This document shows, piece after piece, positions 55,726 to 64,000 of a DNA stretch of 64,000 bases. A program made the translations under genes and the position numbers. The notes under the pieces were generated by a model. It was not told the DNA's origin. It was given only the letters and a program-made list of their open reading frames with translations, and did no database searches. Numbering within the stretch: position 1 is the stretch's first letter; every line of letters starts with the position of its first letter. This stretch comes from Listeria monocytogenes (lineage in GTDB: Bacteria > Bacillota > Bacilli > Lactobacillales > Listeriaceae). The DNA lies in the NCBI RefSeq assembly GCF_013282665.1, contig NZ_CP054041.1, positions 2,462,001 to 2,526,000 of the forward strand. Reading direction: 5' to 3'.

Positions 55726-58308
55726 ATGACAGAATATACACCAATGATTAAGCAATACTTGGAAATCAAAGACAAATATCAAGATGCTTTCTTATTTTTC
55801 CGTTTAGGAGATTTTTATGAAATGTTTTTTGAGGATGCACTGAACGCTTCTCAAATATTAGAAATTACATTAACTGGCCGTGAAGGTGGTACAAAAGAAA
55901 AAATACCAATGTGCGGGGTTCCATATCATTCCGCTAGTGGTTATATTGATACGTTAATTGAAAAAGGATATAAAGTAGCTATTTGTGAACAAGTAGAAGA
56001 CCCTAAAACAACCAAAGGCATGGTGAAACGTGAGGTAGTACAGTTAATTTCACCAGGAACGGTCATGGATGAACGTGGCTTAAAAGCGAAAGAAAATAAC
56101 TATATCGCTTCTCTTTATTGTTATGAGGGTAAAGAATATGGTTTTGCATATTCTGATTTATCGACAGGAGAATTAAAATCAACCGTTATTGAGGCAAGTG
56201 AAGATCGCCTAATAAATGAATTAACAACACTTTCAACGAGAGAATTGATTGTTTCCGCGTCAGAAAAAGATGTGCTTTCAGATGTAATGAAAGAGCAACT
56301 CGGTTTAACTTTTTCTGTGCATGAAGAAGATACCATTCCCGCAGAAAACGAAAAATTAGTAACCCGCCATATGTCTCTATCAGAAAAACGAGCTATCGGT
56401 AAATTACTACATTATTTAAAAGAGACACAAAAGCGGGATTTGGGTCATTTGCAACAAGCGGTTCACTACGAAACAAGTAACTATATGAAAATGGACTACT
56501 ATTCTAAACGTAATTTAGAATTAGCAGAGTCTATCCGCGGAAAAGGACGCCAAGGCACTTTGCTTTGGTTGTTAGACAATACGCAAACGGCTATGGGTGG
56601 AAGAATGCTTAAGCAGTGGATTGATCGTCCGTTAATCGATCGCAATAAAATTATCGAACGTCAAAATGATGTCAGTGAACTAATGGCGAATTTTTTCGAA
56701 CGTCTTGAATTAGTAGAAAACTTGAAAAATGTGTATGATTTAGAGCGTTTAGCAGGTCGTGTTGCATACGGAAATGTGAATGCACGTGATTTAATTCAAC
56801 TGCGTAATTCGCTATATCAAATTCCTCGCATTCGTGCAACGCTTTTATCAATGAACAGCAAAAGCCTAACAGAACTTGCCAATCAATTAGATCCGTGCGA
56901 AGAATTAACGGAAAAGTTGGAAGAAGCAATTATGGATTCTGCTCCTATTTCGATTCGGGAAGGCGGGATTATTAAAGACGGTTATAACAGTCAATTAGAT
57001 ACGTATCGCGATGCAAGCCGCAATGGGAAAACGTGGATTGCTGAGTTAGAACGTAAAGAACGTGAACTAACAGGGATTAAAACGATGAAGGTGGGCTTTA
57101 ACCGCGTTTTTGGCTATTATATTGAAGTTACCCGAGCTAACACACATTTGCTCCCAGAAGGCCGCTACGAGCGTAAGCAGACGCTAACGAATGCGGAACG
57201 TTATATCACTCCTGAACTAAAAGAAAAAGAAAAACTCATTTTAGATGCAGAAGAAAAAAGCATGGAGCTCGAATATCAATTATTTACAGAAGTGCGCGAA
57301 CTAGTAAAAGATTACATAGAACGTTTACAAAAACTCGCGAAGTCTGTTAGTGAAATCGACTGTCTCCAAAGTTTTGCAGATATTAGTGAGAAAAACCATT
57401 TCATTCGTCCAACTCTAAGCGAAGATGGTTCTTTGCATGTAAAACAAGGTCGTCACCCTGTTGTAGAAAAAGTGATGGGCGCACAAAGTTATGTAGCAAA
57501 TGACTGTGATTTAGATCGTAATCGGGAAATCTTACTTATAACGGGTCCTAACATGTCAGGTAAAAGTACGTATATGCGCCAAGTAGCACTAACGGCGATT
57601 TGTGCGCAAGTTGGTTGCTTTGTGCCTGCAGAAGAAGCGACGTTACCAATTTTTGACCAAATTTTCACTAGAATTGGTGCAGCAGATGATTTAATTGCTG
57701 GCCAAAGTACGTTCATGGTGGAGATGTTAGAAGCAAGGAATGCCATCGTCCACGCAACAAAAGATAGTTTGATTTTATTTGATGAAATTGGTCGTGGAAC
57801 TGCTACTTATGATGGAATGGCGCTTGCCCAAGCAATCATCGAGTATATCCATGAGAATGTACACGCCAAAACACTTTTCTCCACACATTATCATGAATTA
57901 ACAGACCTCGAAAAAGAATTACATGGTTTACAAAATATTCATGTCAGTGCTGTGGAAGAAAATGGAAAAGTAGTGTTCCTTCATAAAATTAAAGAAGGAC
58001 CAGCAGATAAAAGTTATGGTATTCATGTGGCAGAATTAGCAGAACTACCAAAAACTCTAATTGAGCGAGCAAGTCGTATTTTAGAACAACTGGAAAACGA
58101 CGATAAGAAAATGGTTATTACTAATGACAAACAGCCAGAAGAAATCCATGAGGAAGTGCAACTATCTATGTTCCCGGTAGAGCCGGAGAAAAAAGCTTCT
58201 TCTAAAGAAACAAAATTATTAAAAGAAATTGCTTCCATGAACATCATGCAGATGACACCAATGGATGCGATGAATAAGTTATATGAACTTCAAAGTAAAA
58301 TCCATTAA
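55726..58308 (+). CDS. mutS: DNA mismatch recognition protein MutS
   Basis: MutS (860 aa) binds mismatches and short loops. The mismatch-binding N-terminus has the Phe-x-Glu motif in [14 protein letters not shown] (FYE). The connector, lever and clamp regions follow, then the ATPase with Walker [10 protein letters not shown] (607-615), [22 protein letters not shown] and Walker [18 protein letters not shown]-terminal helix-u-turn-helix ends it. mutL follows 22 bp later. Confidence 0.97.
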   Translation: MTEYTPMIKQYLEIKDKYQDAFLFFRLGDFYEMFFEDALNASQILEITLTGREGGTKEKIPMCGVPYHSASGYIDTLIEKGYKVAICEQVEDPKTTKGMVKREVVQLISPGTVMDERGLKAKENNYIASLYCYEGKEYGFAYSDLSTGELKSTVIEASEDRLINELTTLSTRELIVSASEKDVLSDVMKEQLGLTFSVHEEDTIPAENEKLVTRHMSLSEKRAIGKLLHYLKETQKRDLGHLQQAVHYETSNYMKMDYYSKRNLELAESIRGKGRQGTLLWLLDNTQTAMGGRMLKQWIDRPLIDRNKIIERQNDVSELMANFFERLELVENLKNVYDLERLAGRVAYGNVNARDLIQLRNSLYQIPRIRATLLSMNSKSLTELANQLDPCEELTEKLEEAIMDSAPISIREGGIIKDGYNSQLDTYRDASRNGKTWIAELERKERELTGIKTMKVGFNRVFGYYIEVTRANTHLLPEGRYERKQTLTNAERYITPELKEKEKLILDAEEKSMELEYQLFTEVRELVKDYIERLQKLAKSVSEIDCLQSFADISEKNHFIRPTLSEDGSLHVKQGRHPVVEKVMGAQSYVANDCDLDRNREILLITGPNMSGKSTYMRQVALTAICAQVGCFVPAEEATLPIFDQIFTRIGAADDLIAGQSTFMVEMLEARNAIVHATKDSLILFDEIGRGTATYDGMALAQAIIEYIHENVHAKTLFSTHYHELTDLEKELHGLQNIHVSAVEENGKVVFLHKIKEGPADKSYGIHVAELAELPKTLIERASRILEQLENDDKKMVITNDKQPEEIHEEVQLSMFPVEPEKKASSKETKLLKEIASMNIMQMTPMDAMNKLYELQSKIH

Positions 58309-58330
58309 AATTAAAAAGGCGGGTTATTAA

Positions 58331-60142
58331 ATGGCTAAACATATTGTCGAATTAACGGATGCTTTATCCAATAAAATAGCTGCAGGAGAAGTGGTAGAAC
58401 GCCCTGCTTCGGTTGTTAAAGAACTAGTAGAGAACGCCATTGATGCAGGTAGCACAGTCATTGACATTTTAGTGGAAGAAGCCGGCTTAAATAAAATTAC
58501 AATTATAGATAACGGTAGTGGTATTGAAGAAGAAGATGTTGCAACAGCTTTTTTACGTCATGCTACAAGTAAAATTAAAAATGAAGCTGATTTGTTCCGG
58601 GTTCATACATTAGGTTTCCGTGGGGAGGCCCTTCCAAGTATCGCCTCAGTTTCTCACTTATCCATGGAAACTTCTACAGGAGAAACAAAAGGTACGACGA
58701 TTACCTTAGAAGGCGGGAAAATCATTGAGCAAAAAAGTGGTCACGCTAGAAAAGGAACGCAAATCGAAGTATCGCAATTATTCTTCAACACACCGGCGCG
58801 GTTAAAATATTTAAAAAGTTTACCCACGGAACTTGGGAATATTACGGATATATTAAACCGATTAGCTTTGGCTCATCCAGATATTAGTTTCCGTTTCTCG
58901 CATAATGGAAAACCCTTATTACAAACCAACGGAAATGGGGACTTGCGTCAAGTGATTGCTGCTATTTATGGTGTTTCGATCGCTAGAAAATCAATACCAG
59001 TCAAAGCAGAGTCGCTTGATTTTAAGATTTCTGGTTATGCGGTATTACCAGAAGTAAATCGCTCCAACCGTAACTATATTTCAACGATTATAAATGGTCG
59101 TTTTATTAAAAATTTCGCACTTGTAAAAGCAATTCAAGAAGGTTACCATACACTGTTACCAATTGGTCGCTTTCCAATCATTGTTTTACAAATCGAAATG
59201 GATCCCATTATTGTAGATGTCAACGTGCATCCTGCTAAATTAGAAGTTCGTCTAAGCAAAGAAAAAGAACTAGGACAGCTCATTAGCCAAATGATTAAAG
59301 AGGCTTTCCATAAATTGCAATTGATTCCAGACGGAGAAGTTTCTAAAAAACAAAAAGAAGTTCAAAAATCAGAACAAATCCAAATGTCTTTTGAGGAAAA
59401 CAAACCACCAAAAGAAACGCCAACACTTTTTTCGAAACCGAGCATTCCGGAATATGTTCCTGCTGATTTAGATGCTCCGCGGGAAGACGACTTCATTTTG
59501 GAAACAATGCCATCTTATGAGCCAGAACAAGAAGTAGAGCACGCAGAACAACCGAAAGAACGGATTCCTAAAATGTATCCAATCGGTCAAATGCATGCAA
59601 CCTATATTTTCGCTCAAAATGAAAATGGTTTGTATATTATTGATCAACATGCTGCTCAAGAGCGGATTAAATATGAATTTTATCGCGAAAAAATTGGTGA
59701 AGTCAGCCGCGAGTTGCAAGAACTACTTGTTCCAATTGTGCTAGAATTCCCAGCGGATGAGTATGTTCGCTTAGAAGAGCAAAAAGCTAAATTAGAAGAA
59801 GTAGGCGTGTTCTTAGAAAACTTCGGACAAAATAGTTTTATCATTCGTGCGCATCCAACCTGGTTTCCAAAAGATCAAGAAGAAGAGATGCTCCGGGAAA
59901 TTATTGACGAAGCGTTATCTGCACCAAGCATTAGCATTCATAAATTAAGAGAAGATACGGCCATTATGATGAGCTGTAAAAAATCAATTAAAGCCAATCA
60001 TTATTTGACGACGCAAGATATGGAAGCATTACTTGATACACTAAGAGAGGCAAACGATCCTTTCACTTGTCCCCATGGTCGTCCAGTAATCATTCAATAT
60101 TCCACATACGAACTAGAAAAAATGTTCAAACGAGTGATGTAA
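58331..60142 (+). CDS. mutL: DNA mismatch repair endonuclease MutL
   Basis: MutL (603 aa) couples MutS to strand incision. The GHL ATPase motifs are [22 protein letters not shown] and [12 protein letters not shown]. The C-terminal domain contains [12 protein letters not shown], the DQHA(X)2E(X)4E metal-binding endonuclease motif, so it nicks DNA itself, consistent with a lineage without MutH. The linker (about 340-410) is charged and variable. The ribosome binding site AAAGGCGGG precedes the ATG. Confidence 0.96.
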   Translation: MAKHIVELTDALSNKIAAGEVVERPASVVKELVENAIDAGSTVIDILVEEAGLNKITIIDNGSGIEEEDVATAFLRHATSKIKNEADLFRVHTLGFRGEALPSIASVSHLSMETSTGETKGTTITLEGGKIIEQKSGHARKGTQIEVSQLFFNTPARLKYLKSLPTELGNITDILNRLALAHPDISFRFSHNGKPLLQTNGNGDLRQVIAAIYGVSIARKSIPVKAESLDFKISGYAVLPEVNRSNRNYISTIINGRFIKNFALVKAIQEGYHTLLPIGRFPIIVLQIEMDPIIVDVNVHPAKLEVRLSKEKELGQLISQMIKEAFHKLQLIPDGEVSKKQKEVQKSEQIQMSFEENKPPKETPTLFSKPSIPEYVPADLDAPREDDFILETMPSYEPEQEVEHAEQPKERIPKMYPIGQMHATYIFAQNENGLYIIDQHAAQERIKYEFYREKIGEVSRELQELLVPIVLEFPADEYVRLEEQKAKLEEVGVFLENFGQNSFIIRAHPTWFPKDQEEEMLREIIDEALSAPSISIHKLREDTAIMMSCKKSIKANHYLTTQDMEALLDTLREANDPFTCPHGRPVIIQYSTYELEKMFKRVM

Positions 60143-60158
60143 AAGAGGAGGAAAGAAC

Positions 60159-60707
60159 TTGGAGTTACCATTTTCCGGTCAATCAATCATTCCAGCTGCA
60201 CATAACCAAAGAGATATGGAGAAAATTTTAGAGCTTGACCTGACTTATATGGTGATGTTGGAAACACATGTTGCTCAATTAAAATCGCTCGTCAAATACG
60301 CACAAGCTAGCGGAAAAAAGGTTTTACTACACGCTGATTTAGTCAACGGATTAAAAAATGATGATTACGCTATTGATTTTTTGTGTACAGAAATTCGCCC
60401 AGACGGGATTATTTCTACGAGAGGAAATGCCATTATGAAAGCAAAACAGCACAAAATGCTAGCTATTCAACGGCTTTTCATGATTGATTCAAGTGCCTAC
60501 AATAAAGGAGTAGCTTTGATTCAAAAAGTACAACCAGATTGCATTGAACTTTTACCAGGAATCATTCCGGAACAAGTTCAAAAAATGACACAAAAGCTTC
60601 ATATTCCTGTGATTGCAGGCGGTTTGATTGAAACGAAAGAACAAGTGGATCAAGTAATTGCAAGCGGTGCTATCGCTGTTACAACATCTAACAAATATTT
60701 ATGGTAA
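60159..60707 (+). CDS. glpP: Glycerol uptake operon antiterminator GlpP
   Basis: GlpP (182 aa) is a TIM-barrel-like RNA-binding regulator that, with glycerol 3-phosphate, prevents termination in leaders of glp genes. The phosphate-binding parts VIAGGLIETKEQV and SGAIAVTTSNKYLW are typical. The start is TTG 60159, 7 nt after GAGGAGG. It is 16 bp after mutL with no promoter visible, so it is co-transcribed with the mismatch repair genes. No glpF/glpK/glpD is in the window, so its targets lie elsewhere. Confidence 0.9.
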   Translation: MELPFSGQSIIPAAHNQRDMEKILELDLTYMVMLETHVAQLKSLVKYAQASGKKVLLHADLVNGLKNDDYAIDFLCTEIRPDGIISTRGNAIMKAKQHKMLAIQRLFMIDSSAYNKGVALIQKVQPDCIELLPGIIPEQVQKMTQKLHIPVIAGGLIETKEQVDQVIASGAIAVTTSNKYLW

Positions 60708-60749
60708 AAAAGAGCTAAGTCGTGTGTTATAAACGGCTTAGCTCTTTTT
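60706..60749 (+). terminator. Intrinsic terminator after mutSL-glpP
   Basis: A stem of about 15 bp (AAAGAGCTAAG... / CTTAGCTCTTT) followed by a U-run. Confidence 0.9.
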
Positions 60750-60761
60750 CTGAAAAACAAT

Positions 60762-60815
60762 GAAAACGCTATATATTCAGCTAAAGCTTTGTAGCACAAG
60801 GACTTAAGCGTTTTC
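60762..60815. repeat. Inverted repeat with cre-like arms upstream of pflB
   Basis: GAAAACGCT (60762-60770) and AGCGTTTTC (60807-60815) are perfect inverse copies 36 bp apart. The left arm context TGAAAACGCTATAT matches cre at 12 of 14 positions. It could be a pair of CcpA sites or an RNA hairpin. Confidence 0.55.
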
Positions 60816-60871
60816 TGTCTGTTCTATACGTTGATTCGAGTTTAAAACTGTACCATAACAGAAAGGGGTGT

Positions 60872-60899
60872 TTGAAGTAATACAGCAAAAATATATAAT
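60872..60899 (+). promoter_or_regulatory. Possible distal promoter of pflB
   Basis: TTGAAG, 16 bp, TATAAT, about 230 bp before pflB. Confidence 0.45.
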
Positions 60900-60909
60900 T
60901 GAAATAAAA

Positions 60910-60936
60910 ACTAAATTAGAATCATGGTAATTTAGT
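60910..60936. repeat. AT-rich inverted repeat in the pflB leader region
   Basis: ACTAAATTA, 9 bp, TAATTTAGT: perfect 9-bp arms. Role unknown. Confidence 0.5.
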
Positions 60937-61004
60937 GAAATGGCTTTATATGAGTAATTTTAGAGTTTTTAATTTTAAATGACACAAAAAAGTCATAAAA
61001 AAGT

Positions 61005-61022
61005 TTGAAAAATATTGCACAA
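61005..61022 (+). promoter_or_regulatory. Candidate Rex operator of pflB
   Basis: TTGAAAAATATTGCACAA matches the Gram-positive Rex consensus TTGTGAAATATTTCACAA at 15 of 18 positions. It ends five bases upstream of the -35 region, where Rex would block transcription at low NADH. Confidence 0.62.
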
Positions 61023-61046
61023 AACTGTAGCATTTTTTTTAGAATA

Positions 61047-61055
61047 TGTTATGAT
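61047..61055 (+). promoter_or_regulatory. Proximal extended -10 of pflB
   Basis: TGTTATGAT (-10 TATGAT, 61050-61055), 77 bp before the ATG, with an eight-T spacer and a weak -35. GTTAT/ATAAC surrounds it. Confidence 0.5.
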
Positions 61056-61131
61056 AACAGTGTAGATTATTTATAAATTAGTTTGCTCAAAAAAGCACGC
61101 TCGAGAATGAACAATAAATGGAGGTTATATG

Positions 61132-63363
61132 ATGACTGAACAATGGTATGAATTCGCAGGTGGTAACTGGCAACAAGAAGTAGATGTACGTGACTTTATC
61201 TTAAAAAACTATCGCTTATATGACGGTGACGACACTTTCTTAGCTGGCCCAACCGAAGCAACTACAAAACTTTGGGATCAAGTAATGGACCTAACTAAAA
61301 AAGAACGTGAAAACGGTGGCGTACTGGATATGGATACCAAAATCGTTTCAACCATCACTTCACATGACCCAGGTTACTTAAATAAGGATTTAGAAAAAGT
61401 TGTTGGTGTTCAAACTGACGTACCTTTCAAACGCGCTTTACAACCATTCGGTGGAATCCGTATGGCAGAAGTTGCAGCTGAATCTTATGGTTTTAAAGTA
61501 GACGAAGAAATTAGCCATATTTTCTCTGAATACCGTAAAACACATAACCAAGGTGTATTTGATGCTTACACAGCTGAAATGCGCGCAGCTCGTAAATCGG
61601 GTGTAATTACTGGTCTTCCAGATGCTTATGGCCGTGGCCGTATTATCGGTGACTACCGTCGTGTAGCACTTTACGGAGTAGACTTCTTAATTAAACAAAA
61701 GAAACAAGATTTAAATAATACAGGTTTGCGTACAATGAGCGATGACGTTATCCGTCAACGTGAAGAACTTAACGAACAAATTCGTGCTCTTGGCGAATTA
61801 AAAGTACTAGGCGAAAAACATGGTTTCGATCTTGGTCGCCCAGCTAAAACTGCTCAAGAAGCTTTCCAATGGTTATACCTTGGTTACCTAGCTGCAATTA
61901 AAGAACAAAATGGTGCAGCAATGAGCTTAGGTCGTACATCTACATTCCTTGATATTTATGTAGAACGTGATCTTCGCAATGGCCTAATTACAGAAGAAGA
62001 GGCGCAAGAAATCGTTGACCACTTCATCATGAAATTACGTCTTGTAAAATTTGCTCGTACACCAGATTACAATGAATTATTCTCTGGAGATCCAACATGG
62101 GTTACTGAATCCATCGGTGGTATTACGGAAGAAGGCGTTCCACTTGTAACGAAAAACTCGTTCCGTTTCTTGCACACTTTAGATAACTTAGGACCTGCTC
62201 CAGAACCAAACTTAACAGTACTTTGGTCCACTCATTTACCATCAGGATTCAAGAAATTCTGTGCTAAAATGTCTATCAAAACATCTGCTATTCAATACGA
62301 AAATGACGATGTTATGCGCCCTAAATGGGGAGATGACTATGCAATCGCATGTTGTGTATCTGCAATGCGCGTTGGTAAACAAATGCAATTCTTTGGTGCT
62401 CGTGCCAACCTTGCTAAAACACTTCTTTACGCAATCAATGGTGGTGTCGATGAAAAATCTAAAGCACAAGTTGGACCTGCTTATCGTCCAGTTGAAGGCG
62501 ACGTATTAGACTACAAAGAAGTAATGGAAAAATATGATGCAATGATGGAATGGATTGCAGAACTTTACCTTAATACATTAAATGTTATTCACTATATGCA
62601 TGATAAATACGCTTATGAACGTATCGAAATGGCTTTACATGATACAGAAGTATTACGTACTATGGCAACTGGTATCGCTGGACTTTCTGTTGCAGCTGAC
62701 TCCTTATCTGCTATTAAATATGCTACTGTTCGTCCAATTCGTGACGAAGATGGCATCGTGGTTGATTATGAAATCGAAGGCGACTATCCTAAATACGGAA
62801 ACAATGATGACCGTGTAGATGAAATCGCAGTTGAGCTTCTAAAAACATTTATGACTAAAGTGAGAAAACATAAAACATACCGTGATGCAGTTCACACAAC
62901 TTCTGTTCTTACAATCACTTCTAACGTGGTGTATGGTAAGAAAACTGGTAACACTCCAGACGGACGTCGTGCAGGCGAACCATTTGCACCAGGTGCGAAC
63001 CCAATGCATGGCCGTGATACAAAAGGTGCTTTAGCTTCTCTATCTTCTGTTGCTAAACTTCCTTACGAATATGGTCAAGATGGTATTTCTAACACATTCT
63101 CTATCGTACCAAAAGCTTTAGGTCGCGAAGACGAATCTCAAATCAATAACCTAGTTGCAATGCTAGATGGTTATTCTACAAAAATGGGACATCACTTAAA
63201 CATCAACGTATTCAATCGTGATACATTACTTGATGCGATGGATCACCCAGAAGAGTATCCACAATTAACAATCCGTGTATCCGGATATGCAGTTAACTTC
63301 ATCAAATTAACTCGTGAACAACAATTAGACGTTATTCACCGTACAATGCACGAATCCATGTAA
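61132..63363 (+). CDS. pflB: Pyruvate formate-lyase
   Basis: PflB (743 aa) converts pyruvate and CoA to acetyl-CoA and formate under anaerobic conditions. The radical site is G718 in RVSGYAVNF, and the catalytic cysteines are C407-C408 in IACCVSAM. I prefer ATG 61132, 7 nt after GGAGG; ATG 61129 is only 4 nt away. Codon use is strongly biased, which suggests high expression. The 424-bp upstream gap carries a Rex-like box, inverted repeats and two candidate promoters. The activase gene follows 76 bp later. Confidence 0.97.
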   Translation: MTEQWYEFAGGNWQQEVDVRDFILKNYRLYDGDDTFLAGPTEATTKLWDQVMDLTKKERENGGVLDMDTKIVSTITSHDPGYLNKDLEKVVGVQTDVPFKRALQPFGGIRMAEVAAESYGFKVDEEISHIFSEYRKTHNQGVFDAYTAEMRAARKSGVITGLPDAYGRGRIIGDYRRVALYGVDFLIKQKKQDLNNTGLRTMSDDVIRQREELNEQIRALGELKVLGEKHGFDLGRPAKTAQEAFQWLYLGYLAAIKEQNGAAMSLGRTSTFLDIYVERDLRNGLITEEEAQEIVDHFIMKLRLVKFARTPDYNELFSGDPTWVTESIGGITEEGVPLVTKNSFRFLHTLDNLGPAPEPNLTVLWSTHLPSGFKKFCAKMSIKTSAIQYENDDVMRPKWGDDYAIACCVSAMRVGKQMQFFGARANLAKTLLYAINGGVDEKSKAQVGPAYRPVEGDVLDYKEVMEKYDAMMEWIAELYLNTLNVIHYMHDKYAYERIEMALHDTEVLRTMATGIAGLSVAADSLSAIKYATVRPIRDEDGIVVDYEIEGDYPKYGNNDDRVDEIAVELLKTFMTKVRKHKTYRDAVHTTSVLTITSNVVYGKKTGNTPDGRRAGEPFAPGANPMHGRDTKGALASLSSVAKLPYEYGQDGISNTFSIVPKALGREDESQINNLVAMLDGYSTKMGHHLNINVFNRDTLLDAMDHPEEYPQLTIRVSGYAVNFIKLTREQQLDVIHRTMHESM

Positions 63364-63384
63364 TAATTAGGCGAGAACGCTTTG

Positions 63385-63414
63385 ACAAGGATTGCTCACC
63401 GTAGCAATCCTTGT
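63385..63414 (+). terminator. Perfect hairpin between pflB and its activase gene
   Basis: A 12-bp stem (ACAAGGATTGCT / AGCAATCCTTGT) with a 6-nt loop, followed only by TATTTAGG. It would lower downstream expression rather than end it. Confidence 0.6.
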
Positions 63415-63439
63415 TATTTAGGAAAGGAAGAGGAGAATT

Positions 63440-64000
63440 ATGACAGAGGTTTTAGGAAGAGTTCATTCAGTAGAAACAATGGGAACAGTAGACGGTCCAG
63501 GTATCCGCTTTATTGTTTTTATGCAGGGGTGTTTACTTCGTTGCCAATTTTGTCATAATCCCGATACTTGGAAAATTGGTACAGGCACGGAACGTTCTGC
63601 TCAAGATGTATTCAACGAAGCGATTAAGTATAAAGAGTTTTGGGATGCATCTGGTGGCGGAGTGACAGTTAGTGGCGGTGAACCATTACTTCAAGTAGAT
63701 TTCCTAATTGAGTTTTTCACGCTATGTAAAGCAGCAGGCGTGCACACAACTATTGACTCTTGTGGCGGTTGTTTCACACGTGATCCGGAATTTATCGAAA
63801 AGTTGGATCGTTTGATGGAAGTAACCGATTTAATTTTACTGGATATTAAACAAATTAATCCAGAAAAACATTTAAAATTGACGACCAAATCCAATGCACC
63901 AATTATCGATTTTGCTCATTATTTACGCGATAAAGAGCAACCGATTTGGATTAGACACGTGCTAATTCCAACCAAGACAGATGATCCAGAAGATTTAACA
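63440..64000 (+). CDS. pflA: Pyruvate formate-lyase activating enzyme, 3'-truncated
   Basis: This radical SAM enzyme installs the glycyl radical on PflB. The [4Fe-4S] motif C31-x3-C35-x2-C38 is in MQGCLLRCQFCHNPD, and the SAM-binding GGEP is in GVTVSGGEPLLQ. The N-terminus VETMGTVDGPGIRF is typical. ATG 63440 follows GGAAGAGGAG. The frame is open through the window end (187 codons); the family is near 245 residues, so about a quarter is missing. In Listeria it is named pflC or pflA in different annotations. Confidence 0.95.
   Translation, partial: MTEVLGRVHSVETMGTVDGPGIRFIVFMQGCLLRCQFCHNPDTWKIGTGTERSAQDVFNEAIKYKEFWDASGGGVTVSGGEPLLQVDFLIEFFTLCKAAGVHTTIDSCGGCFTRDPEFIEKLDRLMEVTDLILLDIKQINPEKHLKLTTKSNAPIIDFAHYLRDKEQPIWIRHVLIPTKTDDPEDLT

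Noticed and set aside
60868..60930. 20-codon GTG frame after AAAGGGGTG upstream of pflB
   Set aside because: The start codon lies on the ribosome binding site itself, with no spacing, and the frame covers the inverted repeat; not credible as a gene.

Overview
The window is a stretch of ordinary, AT-rich, low-GC Gram-positive core chromosome. The gene order and several genus-typical genes point to Listeria, most likely L. monocytogenes or a close sensu stricto relative: the lisRK two-component system, the cold-shock gene cspL, the lipoprotein antigen gene tcsA, the 31-codon gene prli42, and a bkd operon without bcd. I recognised these from memory of the families; no database search was run. 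I see no insertion sequence, prophage, CRISPR array, tRNA or rRNA gene. Both ends cut a gene: gcvPA on the left and the pyruvate formate-lyase activase gene on the right.

Layout. 1-2320: glycine cleavage P-protein subunits. 2361-4071 (minus): rhodanese YqhL, a small membrane protein and YqhQ. 4230-8378: Xaa-Pro peptidase, EF-P, acetyl-CoA carboxylase accB-accC and an Asp23-family partner. 8409-12218: nusB, folD, xseA, xseB, ispA. 12417-17877: cspL, dxs, a TlyA-like methyltransferase, argR, recN. 18007-24823: ptb-buk-lpd-bkdAA-bkdAB-bkdB, which make branched-chain acyl-CoA primers for anteiso/iso fatty acids. 24824-25196: a short intergenic region with a sigma-B-type promoter driving a ~70-nt RNA (very likely SbrA/Rli11) on plus and the stressosome miniprotein gene prli42 on minus. 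25197-30170: M20 peptidase, gnd, lisRK. 30207-34310: yidC, a small membrane protein, acyP, a DUF1033 gene, fni, trhO. 34562-38784: YitT-type protein, FtsK/SpoIIIE, ComER. 39136-44175: BMP-type lipoprotein tcsA and its nucleoside-type ABC transporter. 44293-49324: two M16 peptidase-like proteins, YmfI, RodZ, PgsA. 49391-55616: cinA, recA, rny, an acetyltransferase, ymdB, ricA. 55726-60707: mutS, mutL, glpP. 61132-64000: pflB and the start of its activase gene.

Themes. Envelope lipid supply is over-represented: acc, bkd, ispA, dxs, fni and pgsA. Entry genes of the MEP route (dxs) and the mevalonate route (fni) sit in one window with a shared prenyltransferase (ispA). Many genes use TTG or GTG starts with good ribosome binding sites, so several starts here differ from the longest open frame. 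Most transcription units are closed by clear intrinsic terminators, several of them shared by convergent genes.

I did not find a wholly new multi-gene system. The best second looks are regulatory: the sigma-B/stressosome intergenic region (24824-25196), the pflB control region with a Rex-like operator and long inverted repeats (60750-61131), the 432-bp tcsA/ABC intercistronic region with a 16-bp perfect hairpin lacking a U-tract and a cre-like site, and the rny leader.
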